Origin: Verticillium longisporum
Taxonomy: Eukaryota > Ascomycota > Sordariomycetes > Glomerellales > Plectosphaerellaceae
Assembly (NCBI GenBank): GCA_019188255.1
Contig: JAETXT010000005.1
Coordinates: 3,410,001-3,474,000 of the forward strand
DNA length: 64,000 nucleotides
Reading direction: 5' to 3'
Shown: positions 11,685-22,600 of the stretch, one piece after another
How the letters are laid out: each line of letters begins with the position of its first letter
Numbering within the stretch: position 1 is the first letter of the stretch
The notes under the pieces: model-generated
Databases searched by the model: none
Told to the model about the DNA's origin: nothing
Seen by the model: the letters and a program-made list of their open reading frames with translations, nothing else
Made by a program: the position numbers and the translations under genes

Positions 11685-12909
11685 GCTGTGAGTGTAAGGA
11701 GCCGGCGGGGGCTTTCCAGGGTTGCTGTATTGATACATTGAATGAGATGGGATGCCAAGGCTCATAGGCGGACTTCCCGCAGCGCCGGCGTACGAATGAT
11801 AGATCGAAGGTGGGGCGTCGTACTGTCCCTGCGGCCTGCGTGCCTTCATCTCCCGACCCCTCGAGGACATGGGCCCTGCAGCCCAGTCAAAATCGTCCAA
11901 GTTCCCATCATCTGACGGCTGGTTGTCTTCCACCCGGGCTTTAGGTTTCGGTTTCGAAGGGGTAAACTTGTAACCCGGGTGAGCTTCTTGGTGATTCAGG
12001 CGCTCGAGCTTGGCCCAGTCGTTGAATTGCTGGCGAATCAGTTCAGACTCCAATGGCCATCCACTGCCGCAAACTTGCGAAACGACTTGGTGGTTGTTCT
12101 GTGTGCAGAGGCTTTTGGCAAGGTTCTGGTATGCTTTGCGATAGAGCATGAATGCGTTCATGGGACGTTTGATCTTGCCCGGCGTTTTGCTCTCCTCGAC
12201 CTCTTTCAGACGCTCCTCGATTGACCTGTTCACATAGGCGTTGATGTCTGCCACAAAAATTTGCGGATTCTCTTGCGCCAGCTCGCTTAGCGGCTTCTGG
12301 ACGCCGTCCATCTTTTTCGATACTTTGCTGCGTTCCTTCTTCTTTCGCGGTGAAGCCTTTTCCACTCGAGGGGCGTGGGCAGCGAGGGGCTTGATCGTCG
12401 TCGCTCGTTTTTGAATGGTTAACCCACTACGGGTAGTAATCATATCCGAACTCCGGGAGGGCGTTGGGGGCGACGTATCCGGGGTACTGTAGGGCTGTGC
12501 CGCTCTTCGTAAGTTGCTGTCGATAGCATGGAGGCTATTGCAAGGGATCTTACCTGATGTGTCATGCCGCTCATCGATGCGTATGGTGTGGCTGTTGGAT
12601 CGTAGCTTGACTGATATGGCTGTCAGACCGTCAGCACAGTCCAATACACGCAATAGGCGGGAGACTCACGATTTGCCCATCCTGGGCGCGGTGGGAATAC
12701 GGCGAAGGGTGGTCGTATGGTCGATCATGCTGTGGGTCTGGGGTCCCGTACCTTGACTGGGAGGCTGGATGCCCCATGAGGTTATCTTCGGGGTTATACT
12801 GATCTCTTGGGTATGACGTCGCGTTATTGTGTCGAATCAGATGATGAAGGCCGTCGTGATAGATATCATCATTCGAGGGAGCTGGAGAGGGAGGTCCTGT
12901 CTGTTCCAT
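11679..12909 (-). CDS. FMF-1/Ste11-like MATA-type HMG-box regulator, C-terminus probably truncated
   Basis: Minus-strand exons 12670-12909, 12554-12619 and 11679-12494, with introns of 50 and 59 bases, giving 373 residues. The start MEQTGPPSP is the first ATG; frame upstream has none. After a Pro/Ser/Tyr-rich N-terminus and a basic segment (SPRKKKERSKVSKK, about 150-163), the HMG box spans about 209-282: KIKRPMNAFMLYRKAYQN, NNHQVVSQVCG and HQEAHPGYKFTPSKPK. This subtype matches fungal homologues of S. pombe Ste11, Neurospora FMF-1 and Podospora PaHMG5, which control mating and sexual development. The C-terminal Pro/Tyr-rich tail ends in PPPAPYTHSL, with the stop falling inside the antisense of the third intron of the truncated MFS gene. 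Homologues as I remember them continue further, so the tail is probably cut at the same breakpoint. Confidence 0.85.
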
Positions 12910-15900
12910 TCCAAATGGGGACACCGGGTGTACCTTTGACAAGGGTTAAGGCAATGACAGGACGAGGCGTCACTTTTATCAACTACGCCGTCGAAAACCA
13001 AGTGAGGCCGATGAGGCTGATGTGTGGTTTTGGGGGGTCCCGGGATTTAGGCGGGTAGACGACACAGCGCAGTAGAGTCCAACAGATGTATTCCCGATAA
13101 AAGAAAATGTCAAGATGCTGAAGCTGACGGAAGATGCTGTGAGACAAACCCCAAGCTGTAACCGGGTTCAGGTATCGGATGGCGGTGTTCCTAATGATGG
13201 GCGGAGGTCTCTGGATGATTGCCTGGGTCGGGGAAGACCATGGAGTTTGGGGATTGGAAGAAGAAAGAGGTATCGTAGCAGCCAGTGTCGAAGGTTATTA
13301 GATGCCGTGGGTTGACGGTGGACGCTGCTGTACCTGCATATACAAGTGTATGGGGGAGGGTGTGAGGGGAGTGTTGCATGTAAGGCGAGGCAAGGCAGGT
13401 CAGGAAAGGCAGTTGGAGTCTCAGGTGGTTTGTCTGCCACGCGAGTGCAGCCAAGGCTGCAAGTCCAGGAATAGAGTAACTTGGTGGACGATTCGCAAGC
13501 AGCCGATCGGACAGGGATTGAATCGGAACTGCGAGACGGCTACTCCGGAGGCTGCAGCAATGTCGGAATGGTGTGTGCCACGTCAAGGGCAGATGGTTGT
13601 GAGTGAAAGTCGTTTCTTTATGGCGACAGGGCCGCCTCGTGGGTGACAGCCTGTCACCTGAGGGGCTTTTGGGTATATGGTTTCTTTCTTCTGGGGCTCT
13701 GTGTGTTCTGTGTCTTCGGGTTGTTGGTTACCTGGGCCGGAGAGCGGGGGCTAGAGAAGGCAAGGGGGCCTCCTTTGTTGTCACTTCCATGGTGATCTAA
13801 ATCCAGAAGAAAGAGAGCTGGGGTGATGAGGGGATCGGGGTGAGATTCTTTTGTATGGTACGCATGTGCTCCTCTTTGGGATATCCCGGGCTAGCCATGA
13901 TGGCGGCCATGGTTGGCTTCTCTTCGTCCGAAAGGACATCTAGTGTACTGCTGCATTCGGCCGTGCATGGATCCGGGATCACAAGCGATGTCATGGTCGG
14001 GGAACAAGGTGGGGGGAGAAGAGAGGTGATGAGGTAGAGCGAGTGGAGGAGGGGGTAGAGGGGGGGCGAACGGCACTTACTGGTCGACCATGCCATGCCG
14101 TTCCTGGAGACAGCTCGCCTTACTGGCAAGGCCAACCCAGTCCAGCCCAGCCCAATCCAGCCCTACATAGGCCGTCTGCTATTTCCCCAAGACATTCTTG
14201 ATGGGCCTATATCGAACAATCCTCACGAGCAGGGTTTTCCCACGTTGTCTGTCAATTGTACCCTCTCCATCGCCCCGCGTGCCATGCGACCCGGGAACCG
14301 AACCTCAACTTAGCATTTTCTTTTGGAATCATCTCCTTCATGAGCCAGTGCGTGCGTCCGCATCCGCGTCTGCACCAGTTCCAGTCTCCGCCATGCCGAC
14401 CCTGCTGCTACCAGCAACGCCCCCACAACAGAGTGTTGGGTGGCAGTCAACAGAGTAACACTGTACACCCCCCTTCCAATGGCGTTGTATTGTCAGCACT
14501 TTGCGACAGCAACAGACAGAACAAAACAGGGTTGAACCGTGCTAGGTTAATGGGAGCAATGACCAGCAACGCCACTGAAACCAGAACATCCCGCGGTGGC
14601 AGTGGCAGATACATCACGCACTGTCGCGCCAAGGGAGGGCAACAATCATTCGGAATATGAACAACGGGTTGAGGGGCCTGGTTGCTGTGCCCAGGGCCCT
14701 AGAGCCCCTCTCCCGAGAGCGGTTCCCCGTGTCCTCTCTCTCCCTTGCTCCTCCACCAGTTCGCGCGTGCCCGGTGGACACACAACTGATCCGACAGAAA
14801 CGTCAACCGGGCCTGTGCGGGAAACAGCCGTGGGGTTGTATTTGGCGAGCTGGATCAATATGCAGCTACAGGCCCAGTTTCAGGGCCACCCTGCCCAGAG
14901 CCAGATCATTCCTGGTATTGGTGTTGGCTACTGGTCGCTGCTGTGAAGCTTGTCTTGAGCCCGACTAAGGTACCTCGGATGGAAGTATTCCAAGGCAGAA
15001 GTGGAGTGGAAGCAGCTGCCTCACGCCTATAGTTGGCGGTGGAATCGACCGTGACCCATGTGGATGTCATGGACGCGCGAACAGCTGGGTCGATGGACAG
15101 TTGGAATGTGCCGAGCGATGCGTTTGTCGTGGTGCTGCCGGAACCGTTGGTGGCGTCGCCCACGATTGGTCAACCTCCAACCATCTCATGTGGCGCTTGT
15201 CTAGGTCCATCCAAAAAGGATTGTTCTGTCCCCAGTATGGTTTTTTTTTTTTATCATTTGGCGCTATCTCGCAGGTTGTGGCGCTTGCTCTGCTTCTGAC
15301 CCGTCTGCCTCCGCCCTCTGTTTATGGTGTGCCAGGGCCATCGTGTGTGGCCAGCCAATATGTCGGGACTTGCATTGTGACCTGGCCGATTACAGACCCA
15401 GACCAGACATCTTATTCGTCCTTCATCCTTTGGCCCACCTCCTGGCCCCTGTTTCGTTCATTCATCAGCCTGCTTCTTTCTCCCTGCATCCCCTTCCAGA
15501 CCCCTTCCATGGTGGGTTCTCCCTTTTCGATTCCATTCATGTCTTTCTCAATAGGATATATGGGGCCCCATTATACAGCAAAAACCAGCACCACGTCAGA
15601 CCATCCTGGCAATCTCAACCGATTCACCTGAGGCGTAGCGGTCGTCATTTGCGGGAAAGCTTCCACTAGACACAGTGATTTGCACGCTTGGTTGGCTTGT
15701 CCCACCGGCTTGTCCACGCCTGACGTGACATGGCGCCTTCGCTACTATTACCTCAAACCCGAGCTACCACCGTACCTGCATACTCATCGTCAATTCATTC
15801 GGCTGCCTACTGAGCGAGCATAGATACGTAGTACAGCAGGTGCTCAATACATCTGCATTGGCCTCTACCTGGCTGGCGCTGCTCAGCACCAGACTTGACT

Positions 15901-16068
15901 AGGCCGCACCTTGACGTCCTGCATCCTCTACACCCCGCGTAGGCACGCTGTCCAAGTTTGCCACTTTCTTGTCCAGCCGGTCTTTGCTGACACCCATTTT
16001 CCATTCGTGCTCCTCCAATGACCTGCAAGCCAGGGAGCGCAGCCTCTCCGCGCCCTCATATGCCAAGT
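12910..16068. other. long intergenic region upstream of the HMG gene
   Basis: 3.2 kb with no recognisable gene. It separates the 5' end of the HMG regulator from the 3' end of the PHD gene and probably holds the HMG gene's promoter and leader; long upstream regions are common for fungal developmental regulators. A T12 run lies at 15241-15252. A 65-codon minus-strand frame (13797-13994) was seen, but nothing supports it as a gene. Confidence 0.5.
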
Positions 16069-18505
16069 CTATAGTATAGTGACAGATGCGTCACGAGGCT
16101 CGAAAAATATCGGAAGGTTGTGGTCGAGCAGGTTCCGCTTGTTTTTCAGGGGGTGTAAGGATTGGCTGCTGGGGGATGGTGCCAGTGTCATTGCGGGTGG
16201 AAATACGGCAGGCACGCTGCTGGTTTTGGAGGAGGCTGATCGGGGTCGTGGTAGTGGGGCTGGTGATTGTTTAGTCGGAGAGAAGCCGGATTCAGTTGAG
16301 GGCAGCGTTGAGGCATGTGCCGCCTCTACACGTTTGCCTTCCTGGCTGAGAATCGGGGTCGCGAGTATGCTCCGAGAGATGGGAGAAGACAGGCCATCAG
16401 CCGGTCGCGTCGGACTTGTCGAGCCCCGTAACCTTGGGTTTTCGTTTACTGATGCATGGCTGAGCGGCGGGAAGCTCGTCGCCGGAAGGCCGTCTGATCT
16501 CGTCATGCCCGGGGTGACAGGTACTGGCTTGGGCTCAACGTGAACGGGTGCCTCGAGATCAGAAGGTGTCTTCGACTCCTCTGGGTCTTTATCAGTGACT
16601 GCTCCGGTCCCGAGTTCAGCCTTGCTGTCAATCAAGTCGACAGCAGGCTTCGTCTTCTCTGCGGCTCCTATCGAGGACTGTTCGAAGTCCGGTGCGGTTT
16701 CGAGAGGCGCATCGGTGCGTGGGCGGTTGATCTTGAGCCGGATGGTGGTTCTCGCTTGTGGATCATCGTTTTTCGCCCGTCGGCAGGACGAGCAAATAAA
16801 GTGAAAGTCAGACTCTTCGGCTTCATCTTCTCGCACTCCCACGCATTTGCTATGTTGCCAAACATTGCACTGCTCACATGCAATGCTATGAGTGCCATCG
16901 TCCACTTGCCCATACACTCCACAGACACAATCAAAGATCCAGTCGTCCCCCTCATCCTTGTGATCAAGTTTCTGGAGGGCTTGCTTCGTCCTCAAAATTT
17001 CCGCCCGTCTTTGCCGGTCAGACAACCTGCCAGGTCCTTGACTAGCATTGCGGCTATCCTCCGAGAGATTGGAGAGCTCATCTTCGTGCTTGAGACGACG
17101 TGCTTCACGGTCTTTAAGGCGATTCTCCCGGGAAGCCAGTCGCCTGTTACGTTCCGCCTCCAGTTTCATCTGTTTCAGCTCCGCTTTCCGAGCAGCGGCT
17201 TCTTCTACCGCTCGACGCTGTTCCTCTTCGCGGGTTTGCTCTTCGGCGAGCTGCTGTTCGTGTTTATTGGCGAGGCGGCTTGACCGCTTCGCATTGACCA
17301 TCTTCGATAGGTTAATGAGCTCCCTTTCCCGCTGGAGAGCCTTGCGTTTCCTCGATTCTTCCTGCTTCTCAAGAATGGGAAGAAGATGCTCTTCCAATTG
17401 AGACTTGAGCACCTTTTCATTCTCGTCCCGAGTCTTGGTGAATGAAGCAATCAGTCCACGTACGTCGTCGAGCGTGATCGCGACGCATTCCCACAGCATG
17501 CCTCCAAAGTCTTCGTCCTGGCGACCTAGTCCTTCTGATACTCTTTTCGGCAATTCAATAGGGTCATCTGTGTCGTCGGCCTCCACGCTTGTAGTGGTCC
17601 TGCGTCTCTTGCTGGCCCTACGACCTTGTCTTGCGGTTTTCGTTTTCTTCTTGGGCGGTGTTGGGGGTGGCGCGTCAGTCATCCGGTAGGCTCTATTGTC
17701 ATCGAGCACGTAGTAGGTCCTGTCGTCAGCATCCCAGCCAATTGGCTCAATTCTCTGTATAGCTAGTCAGAGGTTTGCGGGTTTGAAAGGAGTGGGTTGA
17801 CAGGGACTGACCCAGTTGGTCTGTTCAACGTCTTTGGGCTCTCCCATCTTTTCTCGTAACCGATCAGGATGGCGCATCACCCATTGTGTGAGTTGTTGCA
17901 GTACTCGAATCTAAGCGCATGTCAAGTCAGACGGATCACGCCAAGATAGTAAAGAAGTTAACGCAAATCTACAATACCTTTGTCAACGCATCAAACTCTG
18001 CGAACTTGGCCGGTGTTTCCTGTGTTCCAAAGGGGTTCTTCTCGGGAGCCTTAGCCATGTACTGCCTCCTTGTGTACTCGTCAAAGATCTCATGGCTGGC
18101 AAGATATTGCGAGTTAGTTGTCTTCGATTACAATCCGTTAGAATAGCATGTGGAACCTACGTAAGACCACGATGAGATGAAACGTTCTTGAGAAGAGCCA
18201 GTCCAATTTCTTGAAGCACGAGCGAGTTGGGCTTCAGACATTCGGCTTCGATTTCCTGGCACCTGGTCAGTGTTGTTGTGGGATGGAAAGCCGGTGTACA
18301 GTGGTGTGATCGGCTCGGCACGCAAGTGACCTACTTCGGTATCGAGCCGGTCGTCCAACTTGACGACCTTGCCGAAAAGGTAGATCCATTGGCAGAGGTT
18401 GGCGAACTGCCACATATTGCGAATGCGGTGCAGCAGAGGAACATCGTCATCAGCGACGACGTCGCCGCTGACCTCGTGGATCGCGCGTTTGATGCCGGAG
18501 ACCAT
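16069..18505 (-). CDS. PHD-finger chromatin protein with CECR2/DDT-like N-terminus
   Basis: Five minus-strand exons: 18335-18505, 18161-18255, 17978-18095, 17812-17910 and 16069-17754, with introns of 79, 65, 67 and 57 bases. The frame as read gives 722 residues; a second ATG two codons upstream (18511) is possible. The N-terminal 170 residues, ending WRIEPIGWDADDRTYYVLDD, resemble the DDT/WHIM-type region of CECR2- and RSF1-like remodeller subunits. A long charged coiled coil follows, roughly 290-430. The PHD finger is at about 434-486 (CVCG, IACEQCNVWQHSKCV, FICSSCRR), with the Cys4-His-Cys3 order expected of a histone-tail reader. The tail is Ser/Pro-rich. Near the end, a five-G run (16171-16175 on the plus strand) may lack one base. 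With one more, the frame gains a proline/glutamine-rich C-terminus and stops at 16091. Confidence 0.85.
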
Positions 18506-19668
18506 GGTCATATATCAGAGGCAACGATGCGCGCAGAGTCACAATGAGGATCTTGACAGGGAAGAGTGGCACAAGGCCGGTCTCTGTGTTATCCTCTTTC
18601 GGCACACTTCTATATGCTTGCCGTGGCTTGTATAGTCGGTTCGTGGGGCGCAATCAAGTTGCAGAGGCGTGTCGGAAGTCTGCTAGGAGTTGTGCAAATG
18701 AGGTTGTGGGAGGTGGGTGACGACCCAGGCTCGCGTTCTCGGTTCTAGCTGCCTGAGGAGAGTCGCAGTAGCGCAGAGGGTTAGGGAGATGGTCGTTTGT
18801 TGGAGAAAGGTCCGTTCAATTGATCGCGACTTGCTCCTGATGGCTTGTTGGACATACGCAATCAGTATGGGGTTTTCGTAGTAGCGTAAAGTCGATTTCC
18901 TACCAAAGATCGCTGTCAGAGCTGAGGCGCGGTGGGCGCTGTCCAGACGCGTTAGGGAGGATACGTTAGAGTACTTTCAATTACGGTGTTGGGGCACACA
19001 AAGATGTATAGCTCACGGTACTGAAAGTCTGTAGGTCGGCTTTGGGCTGATGGACTAGTGCGGCTGACCATGCAGGAATGGGAGTTCGGCTCTTGGAGCA
19101 GGTCCTCTGGGGGGGCCTGGTACCCCTTGGTCAAGGAGGCCGTCCCGTGTCAGACCCGCACACTGTCTGGCACGTTTGTTAGTCCTCCTGCCGATCTCGT
19201 ATCGCTGCAGGGGAATGTCCAAGGTTGCCAAACATAGCACCAGTGTTGCACTGTGCAAGATCCACTTGGAATGGTGGGAGCTCCAACATCTCCCAGGGAC
19301 TGAACAGGCACTGACGGATTCTCGAGCGAGCAGTTTGGTGTCTCCATACATCTCCTTTCCGTTCCGATACTCGGGAGCATCGCAAGCCTGGACTCTCGCT
19401 ATCCCAATCACTCAAGGCAACCCCTCGCGATCGTTCCTTCAACGCGCATTCCTTTAGGTCCGGCCCGGACCTCTTTTGACATCGCAATCGCATACACGAC
19501 GATACCGTTCGATTACCGCAATGCAGCCCAGAACAAACCTCGGATAATATACCCGTCAACGAGTGCTCTCGATGCAGAGGACTGGATCTTCTTGTTTCTC
19601 GCCGAGCATCTTGCCCCGACTTACCTAATACCCTGAACCGCCCGGCACTCGTTTTACAACATCTCGAG
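18506..19668. other. divergent promoter region of the PHD and Cch1 genes
   Basis: About 1.16 kb between the PHD gene (leftward) and cch1 (rightward), so it should contain both promoters and 5' leaders. No TATA box stands out, and I recognise no further coding sequence or RNA gene. Confidence 0.6.
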
Positions 19669-22600
19669 ATGACATCTGCGTCGGACGAGCAGGTCAGCCC
19701 GCGGAGCAGCCATCTTCAGCCTCAGCCGGCTGGCCGACCCAGCAGTGCTCGAGATCCGGCTACCACGCCCACTACAGATCAAGCACCTGCGGGACAACCT
19801 GGGCTCTCAAATTATTGGCAACAGCCATACGCCGCTCGACCTAATGAGGGTGCCTTAGGCCCTGAATCACCCATTGATCCAACAGCGTTACAGTTTGCCC
19901 TCCCTCCCGAGATACACCAACCTCCACCGGCGTTCGGGCGAACATTGTCAGCTTCTGCCGACCCATACGATTCGCCAAATCCTTATTATGACGAGCCCAC
20001 AAACCAGGACTACTTCGAGTCGGACAGTGTACCCCTCACCTCGCATGTCCAGCCCATAGCCCGATCACTGGGTGTTCGTGAGGCCGAGGCACAGTCACGG
20101 GATAGCTTTCAGACCGTCTCCGACATCGATGCCTCTCCTTCTCGTGGCCGTGATGTCAGATCGCTTGGACATGACCTGGAGCCCGGCGCTGCTGGTCGCT
20201 TCAGTTACGGCCAGACTTTGACGCCGGGGGACAATAGGCGATCTCGCTCTCCTTCCACGTCGGAGGCCCTTCACCGCGCAGGGTCCATTATGCGGGCCAT
20301 GTCACAGCGTGTTGTGAACATCAGTAGCGGCGAAGGCGAACTCGCTGACCATCGAACGTCCTTTCAGCGATCGCGATCCCCGAGCGAGGACCGTAGACGG
20401 CAACAATACAACTCGGGCCACATGTTTAACGTGGATACGTCCTACCCCTCGCACACAGCTCAACATCCTGTAGAGAAGGAACCCGCAGGCGGCTTCCTCT
20501 CCGTTGACCCGCATGTCAGTGTAGCCTCTCGACCCCCGATGTCAAACCCGCTCAAGGGCAAATCCCTGGGTGTTTTCTCTTCTAAAAGTATCGTTAGGAG
20601 GAAGCTATGCGACTTCCTCGTTCATCCGTTCGCCGAGCCCATGATTCTCGTCCTCATCATCTTCCAAACGGTCCTCCTGACGATTGAGGCAGCCCCCAAT
20701 GTCTTTGAGGACGGCAATGAACGGCCTACCACATGGGGAACAACAGGGATCGATTATGCCATGGTTGGTCTCTTTGTTGTTTTTACACTTGAGCTCGTCG
20801 CGCGAATAATTGTTGCTGGTGTCATCCTGCATGCCTCAGAATATAGCACCATCGACCGCAAACGAGGAGTTCGGGCTGCGGTCACCGACCAGTACAGAGC
20901 CCTATTTCAACCGCAACGTCAAAAGTCTGTAAAGGCGCCTCGCCAGATCAACTTGGGGCCGTCTGCTTTCGCCCGGTCTCTCACCTTCATGCAAGGGCAA
21001 CCGGTCCCTCAAACGGTTGAAGAGCACCAGCGTTATCAGCTCGCCCGTCGAGCTTTCATGCGACACTCATTCAATCGACTTGACTTCCTTGCCGTTGTCG
21101 CTTATTGGATCACATTTGTCCTGGCGATCACCGGCCTAGAAAGTAAACACCACATGTACGTGTTTCGAATGATCAGCTGCCTGCGAATTCTACGCTTGTT
21201 GGCTATTACGAACGGAACTGCCGTAAGTTGATGATGATTTTGCTCGACGTGAATTCTGAAAGCTTACCTGCCAAGATTATCCTTCGAAGTCTCAAGAAGG
21301 CAGCGCCGCTACTTGTCCGAATCGCCTTCCTCATCATTTTCTTTTGGCTTCTATTTGCCATTATTGGCGTTCAGAGCTTCAAGTCTAGCCTGAGCCGTCA
21401 TTGCGTATGGCTTGACCCTGATGCGCCAGCGGACATGTCCAGAGCTTTCGTCAACGAGTTTCAGTTCTGCGGCGGCTACCTCAATCAAACCTCCAATGGC
21501 ACCGAGCCTTGGGTATTCGCGAAGGACGAGGATGACCTGGCGACTTTGGTACCCGGCAGTCTTGCTGGGAAAGGCTTCATCTGTCCCCGAGGATCAATAT
21601 GCCTCCAGGGCAGTAATCCACATGGAGGCACCGTGAGCTTCGATAATATCCTCCAGTCTCTTGAGATGGTATTCGTGATCATGAGTACCAATACATTTAC
21701 AGACATCATGTATTACACGACAGACTCGGATTACCTACCAGCTGCCCTGTACTTTGGTGCAGGAATCATGATCCTGATGCTCTGGCTGATCAACCTGCTC
21801 ATTGCCGTCATCACGTCCTCTTTCCAAGTCATCAGGGAAGAAAGCAGAGCTAGTGCTTTCACCGTGGAGCGAGAGCCACTAATTCCACCAAAAGAAAAGG
21901 TGCCGCCGCTTCCCGAGTCTCGTCTACAAACTCTATACGACAAGACCTCGTTGATATGGATCGCTGTCATCTCACTCGGCCTTATGGCGCAGTGTTTCCG
22001 CAGCGCCACGATGTCCAGTGGACGTGCCGCTTTCATTGATGCCGCTGAGGTTGTCACAACCCTCCTTCTCGACGTGGAAATAATCATAAGATTCGCGGCA
22101 GACTGGCGCGGATTCCACCGCACGTGGAGAAATCTCTTCGATCTATTTTTGGCCGTCACGACGTCCATAATCCTCCTCCCACCGATCCGGAATGCAGGAC
22201 AGGTGTACGCCTACTTGACCATATTTCAGATTCTTCGAATCTACCGAGTTGTCCTCGCTGTTCCAATCACAGGGAACCTCATTCGGCGGGTTCTGGGCAA
22301 CGCGACGGGTATCTGGAACTTGATGCTCTTTGTCTTCCTAATCACCTTCATAATGGCGCTCTTTGCCGTTCAGCTGTTCCGCGGCGAGATTTCGCAGGAG
22401 GAAGACATATCGTTCTTCAACGTGTACAATTCTTTCCTCGGTATGTGGCAAATCCTGTCGAGCGAAGACTGGACCTCGATTCTTTATGAGGTGACCGAAA
22501 CTTCGCTGCCCTTCGGTACGTCTTGGGTCGGAGCTGTCTTCCTAATTGGATGGTTCATCCTGGCCTTCTTGATTCTCGTCAATATGTTTATTGCTGTCAT

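Noticed and set aside
13797..13994. 65-codon minus-strand frame (starting MTSLVIPDPC)
   Set aside because: Reasonable composition but no domain or splice context linking it to the HMG gene; too short to support alone.
15241..15252. T12 run as evidence of a retrotransposed copy tail
   Set aside because: No flanking duplication or coding remnant is recognisable; simple low complexity.
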